Translations under genes and position numbers: made by a program | Shown: piece after piece, positions 7,845 to 12,165 of the stretch | How positions within the stretch are numbered: the stretch's first letter is position 1 | How the letters are laid out: each line of letters starts with the position of its first letter | The notes under the pieces: generated by a model | Databases searched by the model: none | What the model saw: the letters and a program-made list of their open reading frames with translations, nothing else | What the model was told of the DNA's origin: nothing | NCBI GenBank assembly: GCA_035550075.1 | Contig: DASZQG010000155.1 | Location: 1 to 14,113, forward strand | Reading direction: 5' to 3' | Length of the DNA: 14,113 bases | Source of the DNA: AWTP1-13 sp035550075 | GTDB lineage: Bacteria > Pseudomonadota > Alphaproteobacteria > Rhizobiales > Hyphomicrobiaceae

Positions 7845-8339
7845 ATGAACATTCAAGCCAAGACCCAAGCGGTGGACCGGGCTCTTGCCCAGATCACCGC
7901 GCTTATGACTGAAAACCTGCGGCAAACCATCCGCCCGATCCTTGAACAGGTGTTCGAGGATGGCGGACTCGAAAACATGGCAGCCATTCAGCGGGCCATG
8001 AACGCGATCAACCCACTGCCGACCAGCAAGCCGCCGGTATCGCCTCCGGAGGGAACAGCGCTTGGCCCGACGGGCAAAGATGGACGCGCTCCGCGTGGAG
8101 CGGTCCGCCGGGCGGTGATGACGTTGCTAAAGGGCCGTCATCCGGCGGGTGCCACGATGAACGAGATCATCAACAGCATCGACCGGATCGACCCCGAAGT
8201 CAGCGGCATTAGCGCCCGAAACGAGCTAACGCGGAACAAGGACAAGTATTACTGGCAGGACCCGAAAGGCGAGTGGCACCTCATGGAAACCGAGGTGATG
8301 CAGGCTGACATCGAGGACCTGGCCGAAACTGAATCCTGA
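7845..8339 (+). CDS. Transposon cargo: 164-aa protein, probable winged helix
   Basis: Not recognised as a named family. The first 50 residues are helical and amphipathic (AVDRALAQITALMTENLRQ), followed by a proline-rich linker at about 55-80 (PLPTSKPPVSPPEG). The C-terminal part (about 85-150) reads like a winged helix: RRAVMTLLKG, then GATMNEIINSIDRI, and a wing-like KYYWQDPKGEWHL. This points to DNA or RNA binding, but no function can be assigned. The ATG at 7845 has CGGAG nine bases upstream, and a competing ATG at 7838 opens only a short frame. It is the first gene inside the left end and reads toward the transposase, but the XRE gene on the other strand lies between. A strong hairpin follows the stop. 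Confidence 0.75.
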   Translation: MNIQAKTQAVDRALAQITALMTENLRQTIRPILEQVFEDGGLENMAAIQRAMNAINPLPTSKPPVSPPEGTALGPTGKDGRAPRGAVRRAVMTLLKGRHPAGATMNEIINSIDRIDPEVSGISARNELTRNKDKYYWQDPKGEWHLMETEVMQADIEDLAETES

Positions 8340-8408
8340 AAGGGATGGGGCAGCGGACCCCCTGCGACGGTTGACCGCTGCCCTGCACACAAACCAAGGA
8401 GAGAGACA

Positions 8409-8423
8409 ATGCCCCCGCCTTAG
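8409..8423 (+). CDS. Candidate Met-Pro-Pro-Pro minigene
   Basis: AAGGAG at 8396-8401 stands seven bases before ATG CCC CCG CCT TAG. The reading frame would give a four-residue peptide with three consecutive prolines, each by a different codon, directly before a stop. Runs of proline slow ribosomes and need EF-P, and a stop after such a run can trap a ribosome. It lies just before a strong hairpin, as leader peptides of attenuators do. It may be chance, but the ribosome-binding site is the best one in this part of the element and has no other start to serve. Confidence 0.35.
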   Translation: MPPP

Positions 8424-8434
8424 CTTGATTTGAT

Positions 8435-8473
8435 CCACAACCGCCTGCCCCTTGGGGCGGGCGGGGCTTGTGG
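8435..8473 (+). terminator. Very strong hairpin (attenuator-like or terminator-like)
   Basis: CCACAA and TTGTGG (6 bp) enclose an 11-bp G+C-rich stem with a TT turn, with a 3-nt bulge on the 3' side. The predicted structure is very stable. No T-run follows, so factor-independent termination is doubtful. The last two bases of the 3' arm are shared with the first two of the tRNA-like fold. Confidence 0.45.
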
Positions 8474-8543
8474 GGCCGCTGCCGGTGCAGGGGGTTGGAC
8501 TTAGGACCCCGCCCTGCGAGTTCGACACTCGTCGGCTCCACCC
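8472..8543 (+). ncRNA. tRNA-like fold with alanine-type acceptor (G3:U70)
   Basis: GGGGCCG (8472-8478) pairs with CGGCTCC (8533-8539) to give a 7-bp acceptor stem whose third pair is G-U, the alanine identity pair. A is the discriminator base (8540), followed by CCC in place of CCA. A complete T arm is present (8516-8532): a 5-bp stem closed by a U-G pair, with the 7-nt loop TTCGACA. Between them lie a small 4-bp hairpin (8479-8490) and a 5-bp stem with a 10-nt loop (8491-8510). All 69 bases are used. The anticodon loop is too long and the D arm too small for a normal tRNA, so a decayed tRNA-Ala or a tRNA/tmRNA mimic is more likely. Alternative pairing of GCAGGG with CCCTGC gives a tmRNA-like helix. 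Confidence 0.45.
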
Positions 8544-8579
8544 TTTCCACTACAGGACTTGTAGGAATCGGTAAAGCGA

Positions 8580-8598
8580 ACGGCCCTCACAAGGGGCC
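8580..8598 (-). terminator. Hairpin over the XRE gene stop codon
   Basis: CGGCCC and GGGCCG form a 6-bp stem with a 7-nt loop, covering the stop of the XRE gene read on the minus strand. No T-run is seen, so it may only shield the 3' end. Convergent transcription from the 164-aa gene side meets here. Confidence 0.3.
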
Positions 8599-8796
8599 GG
8601 TGATTCCTGTTGGCGTAAATGAAATCCCCTGCTTTTCGAGCGCCGTCTGAATCGCCGCAAGATTGTTGGCGATAGGCGTTCGGTTGCCCGCTTCAAAGTC
8701 CTTTATCGTTGAAAGCCCCACACTGGCTGCGGCCGCTAGCTCTTGCTGCGACCAGCCAAGCCAGCCTCTAGCTGCCCGACACTGTTCCTTGACCAT
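8587..8796 (-). CDS. XRE-family helix-turn-helix regulator (transposon cargo)
   Basis: A 69-aa protein, essentially just a Cro/CI-type helix-turn-helix. The core is EQCRAARGWLGWSQQELAAA, then SVGLSTIKDFEAGNRTPI, with the recognition helix around STIKDFE. Such small regulators are common in alphaproteobacteria and repress neighbouring promoters. The start at 8796 is preferred over the ATG at 8808, because a candidate promoter would initiate transcription right at 8796, giving a leaderless message, and because family members start close to EQCRAARG. No Shine-Dalgarno is visible for either start. It is divergent from the transposase, with only about 110 bp between the starts, so control of transposase expression is the simplest role (inference). 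Confidence 0.85.
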   Translation of the reverse strand: MVKEQCRAARGWLGWSQQELAAAASVGLSTIKDFEAGNRTPIANNLAAIQTALEKQGISFTPTGITGPL

Positions 8797-8803
8797 GCCA
8801 TGA

Positions 8804-8886
8804 CACATAGCGACGTAAACTTTTTAGGTCAACCCCGGCTAAAAGAGTTGACACCATCCATTTCAGCCATTACGTATGAGGTCAAC
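8804..8886. promoter_or_regulatory. Divergent promoter region with three GTCAAC half-sites
   Basis: GTCAAC occurs at 8828-8833 and 8881-8886, and its complement GTTGAC at 8847-8852. On the plus strand TTGACA (8848-8853) is a perfect -35 toward the transposase, but the -10 seventeen bases on (TACGTA) is poor. On the minus strand TTGACC (8832-8827), a 17-bp gap and TATGTG (8809-8804) point to the XRE gene. The first two half-sites overlap the two -35 elements, which suits a regulator acting on both promoters. Confidence 0.45.
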
Positions 8887-8905
8887 CAAATCAGTTGGCT
8901 TACGA

Positions 8906-9871
8906 ATGGCAACGCACTTCCTTCTTTCGACTGCCGCGAGGACGCTCTCAGTAGCGACCGTCGCCCGGTTGTCCGATGAGGAAGCGTTCGAGACCTTCCG
9001 CCAAATCCGTTGGGCAGCCACTGCCGGTGAGGCGGTCTGCCCCGAGTGCGGCGGCGTCGAGTGCTACGCCTTCAAGACGCGCAAGATTTGGAAGTGCAAG
9101 GCGTGTCGTCACCAGTTTAGCGTGACCTCTGGCACGTTGTTTGCGAACCGCAAGCTTTCGATCCGTGACTACCTCTTGGCGATTGCGTTGTTCGTCAACG
9201 GGGCCAAGGGTTACGCGGCCCTTCACCTTGGGCGTGATCTGGACGTTTCCTACAAGACCGCCTTCGTCTTGGCGCACAAGCTCCGCGAAGCTCTGGAAAC
9301 TGAGCAAAATGCCATCGCTCAACTCACCGGGCATGTCTCCGTTGACGGCGCTTATTTCGGCGGTCACGTGCGCCCGGCTAACCGCGCTGAGGATCGTGTC
9401 GACCGTCGCCTTGCTAAGAACCAATCGGGCAAGCGGCAGGTTGTTGTTGTCGCACGCGAGCGCGGCGGCGACACCCTTACCAGCGTTCACAAGTCAGAAG
9501 CGCATGGCGTCGCATTCGTAGAGGCCCGCGTCTCCGAGAGGGCGACAGTCTATGCTGATGAAGCGGCGCATTGGGATGCCTTGCACGCCCGCTTCCTGAC
9601 CAAGCGCATCAATCATCAAGAGTCCTACTCTGAGGACGGCGTTCATACGAACGACGCGGAGGGTTTCTTTAGCCGTCTCCGCCGCGCGGAGATCGGCACT
9701 CACCATCATATCAGCGGGCGCTACCTTCACGCCTATGCCGCCGAAATGGCGTGGCGTGAGGACAATCGGCGGGTCAGCAACGGCGGTCAGTATCTCGCCG
9801 TGACCCGCGCCAGCTTGATGCATTCGGTTAGCCGCATGGCCGGTTATTGGCAGCGTAGGAAAGCAGCATGA
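8906..9871 (+). CDS. IS1595-family (ISXO2-like) transposase
   Basis: A 321-aa DDE transposase. The start MATHFLLSTAARTLS matches the usual IS1595 start (…HFLLS…AR.LS), so ATG 8906 is preferred to 8876. A zinc-ribbon domain follows: CPEC (45-48) and CKAC (64-67). The catalytic core has D147 in VSVDGAYFGG, D218 in VYADEAAHWD and E252 in HTNDAEGFFSRLR, the HTN..EGFFS phrase being typical of the family. The final arginine-rich region (RLRRAEIGTHHHISGRYL) is also family-typical. It would cut and join DNA at the element's 23-bp ends and make the 8-bp duplication seen here. The frame is intact, so the element may be active. Its stop overlaps the next start as ATGA. Confidence 0.95.
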   Translation: MATHFLLSTAARTLSVATVARLSDEEAFETFRQIRWAATAGEAVCPECGGVECYAFKTRKIWKCKACRHQFSVTSGTLFANRKLSIRDYLLAIALFVNGAKGYAALHLGRDLDVSYKTAFVLAHKLREALETEQNAIAQLTGHVSVDGAYFGGHVRPANRAEDRVDRRLAKNQSGKRQVVVVARERGGDTLTSVHKSEAHGVAFVEARVSERATVYADEAAHWDALHARFLTKRINHQESYSEDGVHTNDAEGFFSRLRRAEIGTHHHISGRYLHAYAAEMAWREDNRRVSNGGQYLAVTRASLMHSVSRMAGYWQRRKAA

Positions 9872-10296
9872 CCGACCCCCAAGTCGTGAATACGCTCCGC
9901 GCCAAGGCAGAGAACCTGCAAGGCTACATCGCCAAGCTGGAAGCAGACCTAGAGCAGGCCCGCGCCGATCTGAGCCACGTCGTCGCAACGCTCCACCTGT
10001 TTGAAGCGCCAGACGCGGATACGCCGTTCCCGATGCACTACAATCTAGACCGCTTGTTCAAGCGACGGGAGATCGGAGAGCTGTGCCACAAGGCCCTCGC
10101 AGATGGCCCCAAATCGACGCGGGAGCTTGCCGACTGGATCATTGCGGCAAAGGGCTTCCCGGCAGGTGACCGGCACCTGCGTACGTCCGTGGCATATCGG
10201 GTCGTTCAAGCTCTGCGTATGCAGGAGAAGCGCGGCGGAAGGGTCACGAGAGCCGGAAAGCTTGGCGGCGCTTTAGTGTGGAAATTCAATGGGTAA
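9868..10296 (+). CDS. 142-aa cargo protein coupled to the transposase
   Basis: Its function is not recognised. The gene starts inside the transposase stop (ATGA at 9868-9871), so it is probably translated by the same ribosomes. Residues about 5-45 form a heptad-like coiled coil (LRAKAENLQGYIAKLEADLEQ…). Residues about 65-140 resemble a winged helix: REIGELCHKALADGPKSTRELADWI, a second helix (SVAYRVVQALRMQEKRG) and a basic C-terminal hairpin (GGRVTRAGKLGGALVWKF). This parallels the coiled-coil plus winged-helix layout of the 164-aa protein on the other side of the transposase. Coupling suggests an accessory role in transposition or target choice, but that is inference. Confidence 0.75.
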   Translation: MTDPQVVNTLRAKAENLQGYIAKLEADLEQARADLSHVVATLHLFEAPDADTPFPMHYNLDRLFKRREIGELCHKALADGPKSTRELADWIIAAKGFPAGDRHLRTSVAYRVVQALRMQEKRGGRVTRAGKLGGALVWKFNG

Positions 10297-10348
10297 GTTC
10301 AAAGCATGGCTCCTATGCGCATCTTTTGTTTGGAACCTATCCTAGTTT

Positions 10349-10404
10349 CGATTATTTCGAATGTTGCGATTGTTTCGAATATGGGCTATATATCCTCTAG
10401 GAGG
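10349..10404 (+). promoter_or_regulatory. Toxin-antitoxin promoter, operator repeats and ribosome-binding site
   Basis: Two direct repeats, CGATTATTTCGAAT (10349-10362) and CGATTGTTTCGAAT (10367-10380), differ by one base and are 18 bp apart, about two helical turns. A promoter overlaps the second: TTGCGA (10364-10369), a 17-bp gap, then TATATA (10387-10392). AGGAGG at 10399-10404 lies eight bases before the antitoxin ATG, so the leader is very short. Repeats across the -35 fit autorepression by the antitoxin, which is usual for such pairs. Confidence 0.6.
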
Positions 10405-10412
10405 ACCAGGAA

Positions 10413-10871
10413 ATGACAACTGCTGCAAAGACCGTGAAGCTAGGACGAAGGTTGCCAAATGCTGACGAACGAGAGACTGCGAACCAACTTCGTAGGCTCT
10501 TGGCCGCTCACGTGTCAGGTGATGCGAAGCTCAATGTTGTCGACGAACAGACAAAGAAGGTTGTCGACGTAACGCTGGGGCCGACTGTCTCCGAACTTCT
10601 AATGGAGGTGTTGCGTCACATAGGGAATGGGGACGCAGTGACACTCGTTCCCGTCGGGCAAATGCTTTCGACGCAGCAAGCGGCTGACATTCTCAATGTT
10701 TCGAGGCCGCACCTAGTTTCGTTACTGGAGAAGAATTTGATTCCACACACAGTCGTAGGGCGTCATAGGCGTGTGCTGACTGACGATCTGTTCAAGTACA
10801 AGCAGGAACGAGACGACAAGCGAAGCGACGCATTGTCTCGGCTAGCAGCTTCGGACGCGGACCTACTGTAA
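10413..10871 (+). CDS. Excisionase-like HTH antitoxin
   Basis: A 152-aa protein with a MerR/excisionase-type helix-turn-helix at about residues 86-132 (STQQAADILNVSRPHLVSLL, then a GRHRRVLTDDLFKYK wing). The N-terminal half (LPNADERETANQLRRLL … TLGPTVSELLMEVL) has the layout seen in antitoxins that pair with PIN toxins, such as the excisionase-like gene of the mycobacterial VapBC50 pair. It should bind DNA at its own operator and mask the toxin with its tail (EQERDDKRSDALSRL region). It has a perfect AGGAGG ribosome-binding site, and its stop lies 4 bp before the toxin start. Base use is less G+C-rich than in the flanking genes, as in most of the cargo. It is not an integrase excisionase, since no integrase is present. 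Confidence 0.8.
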   Translation: MTTAAKTVKLGRRLPNADERETANQLRRLLAAHVSGDAKLNVVDEQTKKVVDVTLGPTVSELLMEVLRHIGNGDAVTLVPVGQMLSTQQAADILNVSRPHLVSLLEKNLIPHTVVGRHRRVLTDDLFKYKQERDDKRSDALSRLAASDADLL

Positions 10872-10875
10872 GACC

Positions 10876-11466
10876 ATGTTTGCGAACCGGTATACGGCGT
10901 TCATTGACGCATGTTCCTTGGCCGGGGTGCTCAAGAGGAATCTCTTGCTCACTCTGGCCGAGACCGGTTTCTACCGAGTTCGTTGGTCTCAGCAAGTTTT
11001 GGACGAAACGGAGAAGGCTATCAAGAGCATGATGGAGCGGCGTAACATAGAGGACGCCGAGAAGCGCAGCCAAGCTTCTATCTTCGCCATGACGGAGGCA
11101 TTTGATGATGCCATGGTGAGTGAGTTCGACAGCTTTCTATGCGTCGCGGATAAACTGCCAGATCCTGGTGATGCCCACGTATTGGCGGCGGCAATCAAGA
11201 CGCGCGCGCACATCATTGTGACGGACAACATCAAACACTTCCCCTCGGAAATCCTTGGGCCGCTAAATATCGAAGCCGCGACAACAGATGACTTTCTCGC
11301 TAACACGATAACGCTGAATACGGCCAAGGCTGTCGGCGCTATCAAGACGATGAGAGAGCGATTCAAGCGTCCAGAAAAATCCGCTGAGGATATGTTTTTG
11401 GATATGGAGGCGTCAGGACTCACCTCGACTGTTGACGTACTGAGGCCCTACGAAGACAGCCTTTAG
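10876..11466 (+). CDS. PIN-domain toxin (VapC-like ribonuclease)
   Basis: A 196-aa PIN-domain protein, expected to be a magnesium-dependent ribonuclease that blocks translation when freed from its antitoxin. The acidic residues in the expected order are D11 in FIDACSLAG, E44 in VLDETEKAI, D99 in PDPGDAHVLAAAI and D117 in IIVTDNIKHFP. A helical C-terminal extension (about 140-196) is longer than in small VapC proteins and matches the larger PIN_3 type that pairs with excisionase-like antitoxins. The start ATG follows the antitoxin stop by 4 bp, so the two are co-expressed. All catalytic residues are present, so it is presumably active. The pair may act as an addiction module that favours keeping the transposon. 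Confidence 0.85.
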   Translation: MFANRYTAFIDACSLAGVLKRNLLLTLAETGFYRVRWSQQVLDETEKAIKSMMERRNIEDAEKRSQASIFAMTEAFDDAMVSEFDSFLCVADKLPDPGDAHVLAAAIKTRAHIIVTDNIKHFPSEILGPLNIEAATTDDFLANTITLNTAKAVGAIKTMRERFKRPEKSAEDMFLDMEASGLTSTVDVLRPYEDSL

Positions 11467-11491
11467 GTGATTAGGGGATTGATAGATCGAA

Positions 11492-11710
11492 TCAATGAAA
11501 GATGCCGTGAGCAATGTTTCTGGCCGCAACGAACAGCCGCGCCATAGAACCAAGTTCTGCTGGCATTCTTGCTACTAGTTCGCCGTCGTACTCCGCCCAT
11601 GCGAGAGCCTTAAGTCTATCTTTGGCTTCAGCCTCGTCCTTGGCGACGATATCGACGGTGTAGGTCTTGCCTTGGAAGCGATAGCTGAAGAGGTGAGTGG
11701 TGTAGTTCAA
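11492..11710 (-). CDS. Small conserved-looking protein of unknown function
   Basis: About 72 aa (84 if a TTG at 11746 is used). The phrase HLFSYRFQGKTYTVDIVAKDEAEAKDRLKALAWAEYDGEL is a tidy beta-beta-alpha pattern with an EAEAKDRL helix, and it reads as a real small protein resembling uncharacterised short proteins of proteobacteria. I do not recognise a named family. A TTG at 11710 is preferred as start because AGGTG (11722-11718 on the minus strand) sits seven bases upstream. Its start region lies back to back with the DUF1508 gene. It is convergent with the toxin gene. Confidence 0.6.
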   Translation of the reverse strand: MNYTTHLFSYRFQGKTYTVDIVAKDEAEAKDRLKALAWAEYDGELVARMPAELGSMARLFVAARNIAHGIFH

Positions 11711-11717
11711 AATCAGA

Positions 11718-11734
11718 CACCTGAAAGGAGGTGA
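11718..11734. promoter_or_regulatory. Back-to-back ribosome-binding sites of two divergent small genes
   Basis: On the plus strand AAGGAGGTGA at 11725-11734 is a full match to the 16S anti-Shine-Dalgarno and serves the DUF1508 gene. On the minus strand AGGTG at 11722-11718 serves the 72-aa gene. CACCT and AGGTG form an inverted repeat. Each promoter must therefore lie within or beyond the other gene, so the transcripts overlap at their 5' ends. Confidence 0.5.
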
Positions 11735-11919
11735 GAAAAATAGCAAGTTCGACCGGATACTACGAAATCTACAAGACGGGATCGCAGTGGCGTTGGCGCT
11801 TCAAAGCCAACAATCACGAGATCATCGCGCAAGGTGAGTCCTACTGGAATAAGAGCGATTGCGTGAACGCAATTGCACTGCTGAAGGGCTCGTACAACGC
11901 TCCTGTCTATGAAGTTTAA
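11731..11919 (+). CDS. DUF1508 (YegP-like) protein, apparent AUA start
   Basis: A protein of about 59-62 aa of the DUF1508 family (YegP-like), small beta-rich proteins whose role is unclear. The single repeat unit reads GYYEIYKTGSQWRWRFKANN, then HEIIAQGESYWNKSDCVNAI, with a typical final APVYEV. The start is unusual. The only GTG (11731) lies inside the Shine-Dalgarno sequence and cannot be spaced correctly. The codon eight bases after GGAGG, where the natural start MASSTGYY would be, is ATA (11740). Either the gene starts at the rare codon AUA with low yield, or it has lost its start through a G-to-A change. Homologs typically start close to this point. Confidence 0.75.
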   Translation: MRKIASSTGYYEIYKTGSQWRWRFKANNHEIIAQGESYWNKSDCVNAIALLKGSYNAPVYEV

Positions 11920-11953
11920 TACGAGCCCTTCTATGTGCTCTTGTTGAACACGG

Positions 11954-11985
11954 CGCGGACGGCTTGTCGGAGCTGCCCGCGTTTT
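11954..11985 (+). terminator. Possible terminator after the DUF1508 gene
   Basis: CGCGG (11954-11958) pairs with CCGCG (11977-11981), directly followed by TTTT. The loop is 18 nt and weakly paired, so the structure is marginal. The remaining bases 11986-12134, up to the right terminal repeat, show no convincing gene. Confidence 0.3.
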
Positions 11986-12134
11986 CATCCAAGCAAAGCC
12001 CAGTGAACGTGTCGAGTCACATGGGATAAGGTACGGCAACTTATGGCGTCATTCGAGGCACATGGTTTCCGTCAATACCCTGATTTGAATCGTTTTTTCA
12101 GGTGGATGGGGCCATCTGATATTTTGTGCCTTTG

Positions 12135-12157
12135 GGTGTAACTGCTCCATAATACCG
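12135..12157 (-). repeat. Right terminal inverted repeat
   Basis: Exact reverse complement of 7638-7660. In the glycosyltransferase frame it contains a TAA stop, so translation cannot run from the element into the 3' fragment in that frame. Confidence 0.95.
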
Positions 12158-12165
12158 CGACTATC
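12158..12165. repeat. Target site duplication, right copy
   Basis: CGACTATC, identical to 7630-7637, lies directly outside the right terminal repeat. In the rebuilt glycosyltransferase gene only one of the two copies belongs. Confidence 0.95.

Larger units (their letters stand above)
8340..8586 (+). other. Structured non-coding segment between convergent cargo genes
   Basis: No protein gene of normal size fits here. Hairpin A (8347-8356 with 8375-8384) has a 9-bp stem plus a G-U pair and an 18-nt loop. A four-codon frame follows (8409-8423), then hairpin B (8435-8473, 11 bp plus 6 bp around a 3-nt bulge), then a tRNA-like fold (8472-8540). The hairpin A loop (ACCCCCTGC, 8357-8365) is perfectly complementary to GCAGGGGGT at 8487-8495, and the arm GGCAGCGG (8349-8356) can also pair with CCGCTGCC at 8476-8483, so alternative folds exist. 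This is seen by eye only. A transcript reading from the 164-aa gene would cover the whole segment. Confidence 0.55.
7638..12157. mobile_element. 4.5-kb IS1595-family transposon with cargo genes
   Basis: The element is 4520 bp, bounded by perfect 23-bp terminal inverted repeats (7638-7660 and 12135-12157, core TTATGGAGCAGTTAC) and flanked by the 8-bp duplication CGACTATC. It encodes one ISXO2-like (IS1595-family) transposase at 8906-9871. The remaining roughly 3.5 kb holds passenger genes: a 164-aa protein, an XRE regulator, a 142-aa protein, an antitoxin-toxin pair, a small unknown protein and a DUF1508 protein. Gene-carrying members (sometimes called transporter IS) are known in this family. 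No internal copy of the ends is seen, so it moves as one unit and is not a composite transposon. The perfect repeats and duplication show that the insertion has not been degraded at its ends and is probably recent. Confidence 0.95.

Noticed and set aside
8472..8543. A normal functional tRNA or a permuted alphaproteobacterial tmRNA
   Set aside because: The anticodon loop has 10 bases, the D arm is too small and there is no CCA. A tmRNA would need a tag-coding part and pseudoknots, which are absent.
8226..8550. Minus-strand frames opposite the 164-aa gene end and the RNA-like segment
   Set aside because: Composition is that of shadows, the frames would run through strong hairpins, and no start signal is seen.
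11466..11491. Terminator between toxin and the 72-aa gene
   Set aside because: A six-base A+T-rich hairpin (ATTGAT with ATCAAT, about 11480-11498) is too weak and lacks a T-run.
11713..12039. Minus-strand frame near the right end
   Set aside because: It lies opposite the well-supported DUF1508 gene, has no recognisable pattern and no start signal.
7638..12157. Composite transposon or integrative island
   Set aside because: Only one transposase and one pair of ends exist, and there is no integrase or tRNA attachment site. A single IS1595-type unit explains the structure.
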